Assembly: GCF_002379085.1 (NCBI RefSeq)
Contig: NZ_NBZW01000004.1
Span: 115,077-179,076, forward strand
DNA from: Polaromonas sp. AET17H-212
GTDB lineage: Bacteria > Pseudomonadota > Gammaproteobacteria > Burkholderiales > Burkholderiaceae_C
Direction: 5' to 3'
Length of the DNA: 64,000 nucleotides
Shown: piece after piece, positions 52,796 through 60,168 of the stretch
Layout of the letters: the number at the start of each line of letters is the position of its first letter
Numbering within the stretch: position 1 is the stretch's first letter
Notes under the pieces: model-generated
The model's database searches: none
The model's input: only the letters and a program-made list of their open reading frames with translations
What the model was told of the DNA's origin: nothing
Translations under genes and position numbers: made by a program

Positions 52796-55700
52796 CTAAG
52801 CAAGATGATCGTTCGGCGGAAGAGCGGCAATGAGGCAGTCAAGCAGGGTGAGGCTCTGTACAAAAGTATCGACGAGTGCGACTGTGGAAGTGCGTTCGCC
52901 TTGCAGCAACTTTGCGGCGGCATCTGCAAGAGGAATTTCACCTCGTAGACCGGCCTCCATGAAGTTCAGCCCCTCCTCCCTGAAATCATCTGGAAGCATT
53001 AGGTTGCCCCAGTCCGCTCTGGCCTTGTCGAGTGTGTCCAAGACCGCCTGATACGTCCGCTCTTCTTCGGGCGTCCTTCCCTTCTTGCTGTTCCAGTAGG
53101 CGTCGATTCCCTGGAGCTCCGCTAAAGGGTTCGTGAGGCGAGTGAAGGAATTCACTAACCCCAACGGCGCCACCCCTACTCTCGCAATGGAACACCATGG
53201 TTGCGCTTCCTCGGGAGGAAGCACGGGAAAGAGCGTGTCGAAGCCATACGTGGCGAGATTCGTCAACCCGAGCCCGTGCATAACGGGCAGGATACAAATC
53301 TTGCGACCGTCGTCGACGGCCGCGCGCCAAGTTGGCCAAATCTCTGCCACAACGACCGTCGTTCCATCGGTATTCAACGGCACGGTGACCAGCACGTCAG
53401 CCGGTGGCCATACGGCGGGTATCGCGGCGTCGGCCAACAGGTGAACACCAATGCCTTCACTGACAGCACAAAGCTCAGCCCTCAGCCTAGCCTCCAAAGC
53501 CCTGAACTCAGCTTCGCGATACTGGCATGCGGCCTGTCCGGCCTTGTCAAACGCGGTGCCTTTCGTAGCAGTTTTTCTAAGGTGCGTGACGAAAGGTGAA
53601 CGACCTCTTCTATGCGCTTCACCGGCCATTGCCTGAAAGGCTTCGACGATGCGATAAAGCTCACCCAACTCCTTCGGTGGCTCGGGCGACAACACTTCCC
53701 AAGGCTCCTCTGCTTGAGCTGTCGAGATGCTTTTCAGAAGGTCGCCAAGCCAGCCCAGATAGGCGGGAGCACCTTCTGGAAGCTCATAGAACCTTCGGAT
53801 GAGGTTTGTGGAGCAATCAGACAGAATTGACTGCAATCTGGACCACCTCTTCTGCTCGTCTGCGGTTTGTTCCTCCTGCGGTGCGACCAAAATTTGACTG
53901 CGCTCGTAGACGCGCCCCAAAGCTTCTATGGCGGCCGGTTCTGTCTTGCCCCTAAACTGGCCATCTAGTAACAACTTCAGGTTCCGTTTGACGATCCGAA
54001 TAAGATCAAGGCATTCCGCCAAGTAAGCCGTGTAACTCTCGAGAGCAAGCTGCGCATTGAGTATGGCCAGCCATTCACGATTGCGAGTCACCTGTGCAGG
54101 CGAAGGTAGGTTTTCTCTGGGTATTCTCTTGCTTACAAGGGGGTAGTCTCCGACCATAGACCGAAACACTGTGCCGTCCGCGCCTAGCGCATCGCTCGAG
54201 ACCACGTCAGCGATTGGCGTCAGTGCCAGTAGAACTTCGCACGTCCGCACCACCTCTTTGTTGACGTCAGTCTGGACAGACGTGGCAACAAACCACACGT
54301 TGGACCGAACTTCTTGCCCCTCCTCACAGGGGGTCAGGCTCGGGACGTTAGCCCAAGAGACGTGTTCGGAAAATCGCTGGAACATGGCAGCCTGACCGAT
54401 GGCATCGACCCAGCCTATCGCCAAGGGCCTATCGACCCGCGCGGCCACCTCAAGCAACGAAACCACGTCTGGAAAATTAGCAGCAGTGAGCGGCGGGGTC
54501 AGCCGGGCGAATTCCGATAGATGCTGCGACGGAATGACTTGGCCCAGCAGCGCCGTAAGGCATTGGGTCAAGTCTCGAACGTCGACAGCGGCCTCCAGAA
54601 CTCGTCGCAGATCGCTCGGGGCTAACCGCGCAAGGAAGCGGGCTGTCAAGCCTGCGGCGACAACTTCAGACCGAATCGTCGTGAAGCGACGGCATGCCGG
54701 CACCGTCGGTCCGATGTCTGGGGGCTCAACTTCTCCAATCGCAAGGCCGGCGGGCATCCCTTGCAGCGACTTCGGCACGGCCAGGGCTTCCGGGCTCTCC
54801 CGCCACAAGCGGATGACCCGATGTGCGTTTGCACGGTCCAAACCTGTCAGGGTCGAGCTAAACAACGCCGGGGTAGGCGCTGCTTCCAGACGAAGCGCAA
54901 GAGCTTCAAGCACTGCCTCGTCGCACCCATCATGCTTTGAGAGAGTGCGCTCCAGGAACCGAGCCAATTCACCTGTCGGAACAAGCCACGTTGCCGATGC
55001 GGCGGTCGCTGACAACAACGGCGGCGGGAACTCATGAGACAGGTGGAGCAGTTTTGTTGATCTCAGCTCGTGCAGACCAACGATTCGCCCGTCGCTTGTA
55101 TCCTGCACCAAGTGCTCATCCTTCAGCCTCGTAAGCGCGTTTGACACCGCCGACGGGGGCTTGCCCAAGATCTGAGGCAACTGCGCGATTTCGGCACTGC
55201 AGCCGGTTGCGTTCGCGCACGCCACGACCCTCAAAACGTCCAGTTCATCGTGTCGAGCGAAGTCGTTCATCCTGACTGCAACCTGAGTGTGCAGCGTTTC
55301 GCTCAATCGGCGCCCCTGAGTGAGCACGTGTGTGTACTCAAGCAAGTGCCCAGTGGCCAGGTTCCAAGGCTCTCTCCAGCCTTGCCAAGAGGTTTGCCCC
55401 CTATCCCGCAGTTCCCGCCACACCCGTTCAGCCAGGGTGTCGTCACCCAGAACCTTCACCTGCGCGGCGCGATGGCTATCCACCAGCGGATATCGGTCTT
55501 CCTCTCTCACGGACGCCAGCAATAGCAGCCCAGGATTACGGCTAACCTCTGCAGCCAGTGCCGTCCAGCCGTCCGAGAACCCTCTTCCCACGTCATCGAC
55601 GATGAATCCCACCGGCGCGTCGGCTGTTGCCCGCCTGGAGCGGGCTAGCTGCAGCAGCGACGGCACTGCGGTCGGTGGCAGTTGACGAACTCGAAACCAA

Positions 55701-56593
55701 CGGACCGCATGGCGGCTGGCGTAGGCGGCCTCCCAAAGGACCGCAGACTTCCCGGAGCCCGAGGCACCGTGAATGAGCGCGTTGCGTCGCCCCTCTAAGC
55801 CGGCCAGAACTGCCGAGCGCAGCTCTGGGCGCTCAACGACAAGCCCTGCAGCGACATGCGAGGCCTGTGCATCGACGCCAAGATAGAAGAGTGGGTCCTC
55901 GTCCGGTGTGAGGAAGTCAACCGCTTCGCAATAGCCTGCTGTCAGCGCCGCTTCGACGACTGCGGCGGTCAACAGGGGCTGCACCGCGTCTAGGCGATGC
56001 TGGACGTCGGACACGGCAATGCCCTGGAACGTCCCTTGCGCACGCATGCCGTTGTCGTCAGAGACTCGTCCCACCAGGCTCAAGAGGTCCGAAAAATAGA
56101 TCTCGGCCTCAAAGTGCGTGCAGCCTTGACGAGGCGAGATTAGGCTAATCGCACCGGACCGAGGATCCGGTAGCACGAGAATTTTGGTTCTCCCGACCAT
56201 CGTCGCGAGCGACTTGCGGCCCTTCAACTCAGCAACAACGTTTGGGTAGGCGGACAGATATTGAAGCTGCTCAACCGCGCTGCGTCGTTCGCCGACATTG
56301 CTTTCAAGCACCAGCAGGAAGTGGTCATCAGGGGCCACACCCTTCGCGTCCCACATCTTCTTGACGAAGGTGGCAGCCGCACGGGCGGTGAACGGGCCAA
56401 GGTGGTCACGACGCGACTTAACTTGCGCCAGGGTTCTAGAGTCGCTCGTTCTCAGTTCAAGGTCGTCGCCTCCTTCCGGCACGACCACCCCGTACTCCGA
56501 TTGACCAACGAACCCTTGCACGGAGAGGTGCACCGCCACAGCGTCCTGATATCGGAATCCTCTTCCGGCGTGAGACCCGGCTCTTGTCGACAA
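52796..56593 (-). CDS. Avs-like nuclease / P-loop NTPase defence protein
   Basis: A 1265-residue protein. The N-terminal 90 residues are a Cap4/DUF4297-like nuclease (AGRGFRYQDAVAVHLSV, PEGGDDLELRTSD, LAQVKSRRDHLG gives E...QVK). The middle is a P-loop NTPase with Walker A ALIHGASGSGKSAVLWEAA near residue 270 and Walker B VGFIVDDVGRG. About 700 residues of mostly helical sequence follow, fitting a sensor region. A GGGAGG site six bases before TTG at 56593 decides the start; the longer frame from 56731 is not conserved-looking. The layout nuclease-NTPase-long C-terminus is that of Avs (antiviral STAND) proteins, but the family match is inferred. Confidence 0.75.
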   Translation of the reverse strand: MSTRAGSHAGRGFRYQDAVAVHLSVQGFVGQSEYGVVVPEGGDDLELRTSDSRTLAQVKSRRDHLGPFTARAAATFVKKMWDAKGVAPDDHFLLVLESNVGERRSAVEQLQYLSAYPNVVAELKGRKSLATMVGRTKILVLPDPRSGAISLISPRQGCTHFEAEIYFSDLLSLVGRVSDDNGMRAQGTFQGIAVSDVQHRLDAVQPLLTAAVVEAALTAGYCEAVDFLTPDEDPLFYLGVDAQASHVAAGLVVERPELRSAVLAGLEGRRNALIHGASGSGKSAVLWEAAYASRHAVRWFRVRQLPPTAVPSLLQLARSRRATADAPVGFIVDDVGRGFSDGWTALAAEVSRNPGLLLLASVREEDRYPLVDSHRAAQVKVLGDDTLAERVWRELRDRGQTSWQGWREPWNLATGHLLEYTHVLTQGRRLSETLHTQVAVRMNDFARHDELDVLRVVACANATGCSAEIAQLPQILGKPPSAVSNALTRLKDEHLVQDTSDGRIVGLHELRSTKLLHLSHEFPPPLLSATAASATWLVPTGELARFLERTLSKHDGCDEAVLEALALRLEAAPTPALFSSTLTGLDRANAHRVIRLWRESPEALAVPKSLQGMPAGLAIGEVEPPDIGPTVPACRRFTTIRSEVVAAGLTARFLARLAPSDLRRVLEAAVDVRDLTQCLTALLGQVIPSQHLSEFARLTPPLTAANFPDVVSLLEVAARVDRPLAIGWVDAIGQAAMFQRFSEHVSWANVPSLTPCEEGQEVRSNVWFVATSVQTDVNKEVVRTCEVLLALTPIADVVSSDALGADGTVFRSMVGDYPLVSKRIPRENLPSPAQVTRNREWLAILNAQLALESYTAYLAECLDLIRIVKRNLKLLLDGQFRGKTEPAAIEALGRVYERSQILVAPQEEQTADEQKRWSRLQSILSDCSTNLIRRFYELPEGAPAYLGWLGDLLKSISTAQAEEPWEVLSPEPPKELGELYRIVEAFQAMAGEAHRRGRSPFVTHLRKTATKGTAFDKAGQAACQYREAEFRALEARLRAELCAVSEGIGVHLLADAAIPAVWPPADVLVTVPLNTDGTTVVVAEIWPTWRAAVDDGRKICILPVMHGLGLTNLATYGFDTLFPVLPPEEAQPWCSIARVGVAPLGLVNSFTRLTNPLAELQGIDAYWNSKKGRTPEEERTYQAVLDTLDKARADWGNLMLPDDFREEGLNFMEAGLRGEIPLADAAAKLLQGERTSTVALVDTFVQSLTLLDCLIAALPPNDHLA

Positions 56594-56974
56594 ATCAGAC
56601 CTCCCTGTGTGACGGCGCCTGCGGCGCTGTTTATTCTTCCGGCCGATCAAACTTTTTCTAATTATGAGCGCGGCTGAATGACTGGTCCGGGATGCTAAGC
56701 GACCGTCAGCCCTCGCTAGGCCAGATGACAACTTGCGGAGGTCGCCGTCATCCGCCGCTCACGGCCGAATGTCGCAGACCAGCCTGCTTATCAGTGCTTT
56801 ACTTGCGGCTCACTTTCACCGAAAAATCAAACGCTAGCGACCGCTTTGCGGTAGCAAGATTGGCGATTTCAAGGTCTGCAGTGGGCCCGAAGCGGAAGTT
56901 GGCAATCAGAGGCGGCCTGCAAAACGGACCGCAACCCGATTGATCGTTTAGCTGAGGGGTGTCCAATCAAGCGC
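56594..56974. other. Gene-free stretch
   Basis: This 381-bp region between the NTPase start and the HNH gene shows no convincing ORF. It must hold the promoter for the minus-strand NTPase gene; no clear -35/-10 pair stands out. Confidence 0.4.
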
Positions 56975-57688
56975 TTAGGCATCACCATCATTGGACTCAA
57001 AGTACCATCGCCACACAACTGCGTTGGCGTTCATTTCCTCTACGACCTCTCCAGCCGTAACGACTACAAGCCTGTGGCCGTAGACATCCTGAAAGCCAAA
57101 AGAGCACATTGCTAGACCTGTTCCGGATGCATGGCGGATTTCGTGATATCCCTTGTTCCAGAAGTACTGGCCATTACCGTACTGCATGTCGAAGTTACTG
57201 CCGTGACTCCAATGGCTCAAACACGGCTGCCAACCTGAACTTACAAGGAGTTCTCGAGCTTCGTCGTAGGTTAGGTGCGCAATTCTGGGGATCGGTGTAT
57301 GAGTTTCAGATGCCGCTTGCGGGAAAAACTCGGAACCGGGAATGCCAGCAAGTTCGCGGGTCGTACGTTGCTCTGCTAATACCCTCCATTCTGCAAGGGC
57401 ACTTACGGTGTACTGAGTAGTGTCACTGTCGATTAGTTTTGCGCAACTTTGGCAGAGCCAAATCCCCTTGTCGGTGGACGCGCGCTCGAACCGTGTGAGT
57501 GACGGTTCGAATCTTGGACCTCCAGGGGAGGCCGCCGTTATATGGCTAGCGACACCAATGTTCACGAATCGCGAGGGCTCCGAGTGTGGTCCGCACGTGA
57601 GTGCCCGGCATGTTGGATTCGAGCAGTGGTAGGCCACCCTACGTGCAAGAGTTTCCTTTGCTGGTTGAGAGAATTCTGTTCGGGGCAT
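56975..57688 (-). CDS. HNH-endonuclease-like protein
   Basis: A 237-residue protein. The first 110 residues match an HNH-type signature: CSNPTCRALTCGPH, GVASHITAASPGGPRF, KGIWLCQSCAKLIDSD, with cysteine pairs for structural zinc and His in ASHI as the general base. The C-terminal half (LTYDEARELLVSSGWQP, then GHRLVVVTAGEVVEE) is a separate small domain. It could act as a DNA-cleaving effector; the partner gene upstream on the same strand begins 30 bases before it. Confidence 0.8.
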   Translation of the reverse strand: MPRTEFSQPAKETLARRVAYHCSNPTCRALTCGPHSEPSRFVNIGVASHITAASPGGPRFEPSLTRFERASTDKGIWLCQSCAKLIDSDTTQYTVSALAEWRVLAEQRTTRELAGIPGSEFFPQAASETHTPIPRIAHLTYDEARELLVSSGWQPCLSHWSHGSNFDMQYGNGQYFWNKGYHEIRHASGTGLAMCSFGFQDVYGHRLVVVTAGEVVEEMNANAVVWRWYFESNDGDA

Positions 57689-57718
57689 GGTTTATGCGCG
57701 GTTTTCCACAGCGAGTCG

Positions 57719-58132
57719 TCATCGCTCTTGTGGTTCTGAGCCCGTCGCATGCTGACGAAAATTCTCCCGAGAGAGAACGGCATCCGACCACGCCGAGGCT
57801 GAGCCAGCACTAACAGTGCGACGGATGACACCCCCTTCGGGATAGGAAACATGGTGCATGAGGACAGGGTAACGCGACGGCCCACCGGGCCTGCTATTCA
57901 GGCGCGAATGCAGGATAAATGTTCCCTCCCAGCCCGCGTAGTAACCGGCTAAACCGCGTAGAACCTCAAGCTCAGACTCCAGAGACAACCGATGTGACGG
58001 AACATGCTCATGGAAAAGCTGGTCAAACTTACCCTCGTTGTACCGCTGAACCCGAAAGCATTTATCACCCGCTCGAAGATCGGGGCAGAGGTTCTTCCCG
58101 GAGTCCATGCTTTCAGGAACGGTCAAGCTCAT
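57719..58132 (-). CDS. Hypothetical protein upstream of the HNH gene
   Basis: A 137-residue protein (ATG 58132; a GTG four codons earlier is possible) without a recognised family. It has an aromatic-rich middle (LAGYYAGWEGTFILHSR) and ends SAWSDAVLSRENFRQHAT. Same-strand position 30 bases ahead of the HNH gene suggests a pair, perhaps immunity or regulation. Confidence 0.5.
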   Translation of the reverse strand: MSLTVPESMDSGKNLCPDLRAGDKCFRVQRYNEGKFDQLFHEHVPSHRLSLESELEVLRGLAGYYAGWEGTFILHSRLNSRPGGPSRYPVLMHHVSYPEGGVIRRTVSAGSASAWSDAVLSRENFRQHATGSEPQER

Positions 58133-58193
58133 TGCGCCACTCACAATCCCAGAGCGTGTTGAACTGCGGCCATAGCGCGCAGCGGAAAGAAAC

Positions 58194-58208
58194 TACCCCG
58201 CCGGGGTA
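58194..58208. promoter_or_regulatory. 15-bp palindrome in the divergent spacer
   Basis: TACCCCG-C-CGGGGTA is perfectly symmetric and lies between the minus-strand hypothetical gene and the plus-strand nuclease fragment, a likely operator position. Confidence 0.4.
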
Positions 58209-58227
58209 ACCGGCGTTGTATCCGCAT

Positions 58228-58459
58228 ATGGCAAACAGTATTAAGTGTTGCGATGGGAAGTCCGAGCATTTCATCAATTCACTTGAAAAAGGGCGAGATG
58301 ATGATTATCACCATAGGAGTCGTTATCACAAGACGTCGTTGCTGTCGGTGGCGTCGAACAAATTGTTTGGAAGGTAGGATGACCAAGACATCATCCGTTA
58401 AAGTCAGCGGGTTGCGAAGTTTGCCGGGAGCTGAACTGCACACACACTTTGGAGGCTAA
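58228..58459 (+). other. Two candidate small ORFs before the nuclease fragment
   Basis: ATG 58228 to TAG 58377 gives 49 codons (MANSIKCCDGKSEHFINSLE start). ATG 58379 to TAA 58459 gives 26 codons behind a GGAAGG site and overlaps the ribosome site of the next frame at 58461. They are tightly spaced, but neither resembles a known family, and composition alone does not prove coding. Confidence 0.25.
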
Positions 58460-58460
58460 G

Positions 58461-58781
58461 TTGGCGTTGCGCTTGGATTTCACTGGCATTCGAGAACACC
58501 AGCGCACCCAGATGGGTGGCTTTGAAGAGCTCTGCTGTCAGCTGGCTGCCTTGGAGGACCCGGCCGAAGGCTCACGGTTCGTTCGCAAAGGGCCCGGGGC
58601 GGACCAGGGCTTGGAGTGCTACCGCACTCACGCGGACGGGCGCCAGATTGGCTGGCAGGCCAAGTTCTTCATCAACGGGTTACCGACATACTCCGAAGCG
58701 GCCACACGCGGCGCAGTCGGCAGCCTGATCGTCTTCGGCCCGCGTTGTGAGCGGAGCGTGTATTGCGCGTCGAATTTATGA
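58461..58781 (+). pseudogene. Truncated PD-(D/E)XK nuclease gene, N-terminal fragment
   Basis: A GGAGG site five bases ahead supports a TTG start at 58461. The first about 75 codons encode a conserved-looking N-terminus: LRLDFTGIREH, GGFEELCCQLAAL, KGPGADQGLECY and IGWQAKFF, giving the Asp/Glu and Q-x-K of a restriction-like nuclease. After about 58,685 the sequence turns to noise and stops at 58781. Such a domain normally heads a much longer protein, so a deletion between here and the next gene has probably removed the rest. Confidence 0.6.
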
Positions 58782-58850
58782 CTAGATCGATAGAATGGGC
58801 ATGCCTCGCAGCTGCTCGCGTTGCACAAGCCCGAGAGAATACAATCCAAG

Positions 58851-60152
58851 ATGACCTTCGAAACAAACTGGTTGCAATGGTCCTTCGAGCGTTCAAGCCG
58901 TCAATTTCGCATCTACGTAGTCGAGCCGAAGGCTTACGCGCCGAAAGGACACGGCGAAGTGTTCGATGCGGTGTTGCGTGACTTCTTCGATACGGCCTCT
59001 GGCCAGGCCGTAGTGGGTGATGTCTCTGCCGCCATTCGCGAACCTGTAGAGGCAGATTTAATTGTTTTCCCAGAAGCATTTCTGGCGGCCGAGGATCTCG
59101 TCCGGGCGATGGAGGGGTTTGCACGGCTGGGCTTTCAGTGCTGTGTGCACGTCGGGTTGCGACCCGACTTGGAAAACACCAATCACTTGTTTTCCCTTCA
59201 AGACATCGAGAGCTTGCTGAAGGAGCTCAAAGGCATTCAAGGTCTACACACAGATGATCTCAATGGTTTTGAAGCGTGGTTTAAGACGCAGAAACGTGGA
59301 AGCCACTTCAATCTGGGTTGCATGTTTTTGGTCGAACCCAAGGGTGGCGTGCGGGTATGCCTCCATCCCAAAGCGGTTCGCGCTGGCGTTGAATATAGCG
59401 CGCTAACCGATGCCCACATGACAGAAGCCAACCTGCTCAGCTTGGTGACGCTCGTTCCACCGAACAGCAGATATATGTCTGTCACGATTCAGCCTTTGAT
59501 TTGTTCTGACGCCTTGTCATTGCCGACTGATTCGATGATTCCAAATCCTATCAGGGCATTCGTCGATAGCAGCGCGGCTCATTTTCCGAAGCTTCCCGCA
59601 GATCATGTCGACATCGTGTCGTTATCGTTGTGCACACCGGTTGGCGAGGTTGCTCATGGGAAAGGAAAGCGGCGACGATGGAAGCCCGAATTCGAGTCGG
59701 CGTTTTTGGACGCTGGAAAGCGGGACGATTGCTTCAGGCATCATTTTGCGAGCTTTGTCATGGCAAATTTTGATGAAATAGGCCCTCAAAAGGGCGGATT
59801 GTCCGGTGCTTGTATGCCCGTTCCATTTCCTGCAGGTTCATATCCAGAGGGAGTGTCAATGTGGTCTTATGGGAAACATGAATACGATTCGGCGGACGGA
59901 TGGAAATGCGTTGCCGGATTCGGAATAGACAGCGCGGATAACGGCGCCGCATCCAAGGACAGTAAAAATCGTCCTAACCTTGTTTGTCTTGATGACGTGA
60001 GTGAATCGGCACCGCATGTCGCAAGGGCCCTGGGTTTTACCCTGCCGCGCCTGGTTCGAGACAACCCGGTCGGTGGAAGGTTTCCTGGCCTGACGAAGCT
60101 CGATGTGCGCGCGGTACGCGATGAGACAATGAATGCCACTGAGCAGGGCTAA
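58851..60152 (+). CDS. Nitrilase-superfamily-like hydrolase in the defence block
   Basis: A 433-residue protein. Three positions fit the Glu-Lys-Cys triad of carbon-nitrogen hydrolases: Glu in ADLIVFPEAFLAAEDL near residue 72, Lys in CLHPKAVRAGVEYS near residue 177, and Cys in VTIQPLICSDALSLP near residue 220. The remainder of the fold is longer and more divergent than amidase or nitrilase enzymes. Nitrilase domains are known as parts of defence reverse transcriptases (DRT1), so an effector or nucleotide-modifying role is possible. It starts MTFETNWLQW and is followed at once by a 900-residue helical protein with a similar start. Confidence 0.65.
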   Translation: MTFETNWLQWSFERSSRQFRIYVVEPKAYAPKGHGEVFDAVLRDFFDTASGQAVVGDVSAAIREPVEADLIVFPEAFLAAEDLVRAMEGFARLGFQCCVHVGLRPDLENTNHLFSLQDIESLLKELKGIQGLHTDDLNGFEAWFKTQKRGSHFNLGCMFLVEPKGGVRVCLHPKAVRAGVEYSALTDAHMTEANLLSLVTLVPPNSRYMSVTIQPLICSDALSLPTDSMIPNPIRAFVDSSAAHFPKLPADHVDIVSLSLCTPVGEVAHGKGKRRRWKPEFESAFLDAGKRDDCFRHHFASFVMANFDEIGPQKGGLSGACMPVPFPAGSYPEGVSMWSYGKHEYDSADGWKCVAGFGIDSADNGAASKDSKNRPNLVCLDDVSESAPHVARALGFTLPRLVRDNPVGGRFPGLTKLDVRAVRDETMNATEQG

Positions 60153-60168
60153 ACAAGGGATTTTGAAA

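Noticed and set aside
56594..56731. N-terminal extension of the Avs-like protein to an upstream start at 56731
   Set aside because: The Arg-rich stretch is not domain-like, and GGGAGG before TTG 56593 gives a better start.
58821..58850. Upstream TTG start for the nitrilase-like gene
   Set aside because: The ten extra residues lack a ribosome site, and the ATG at 58851 begins the motif shared with the downstream protein.
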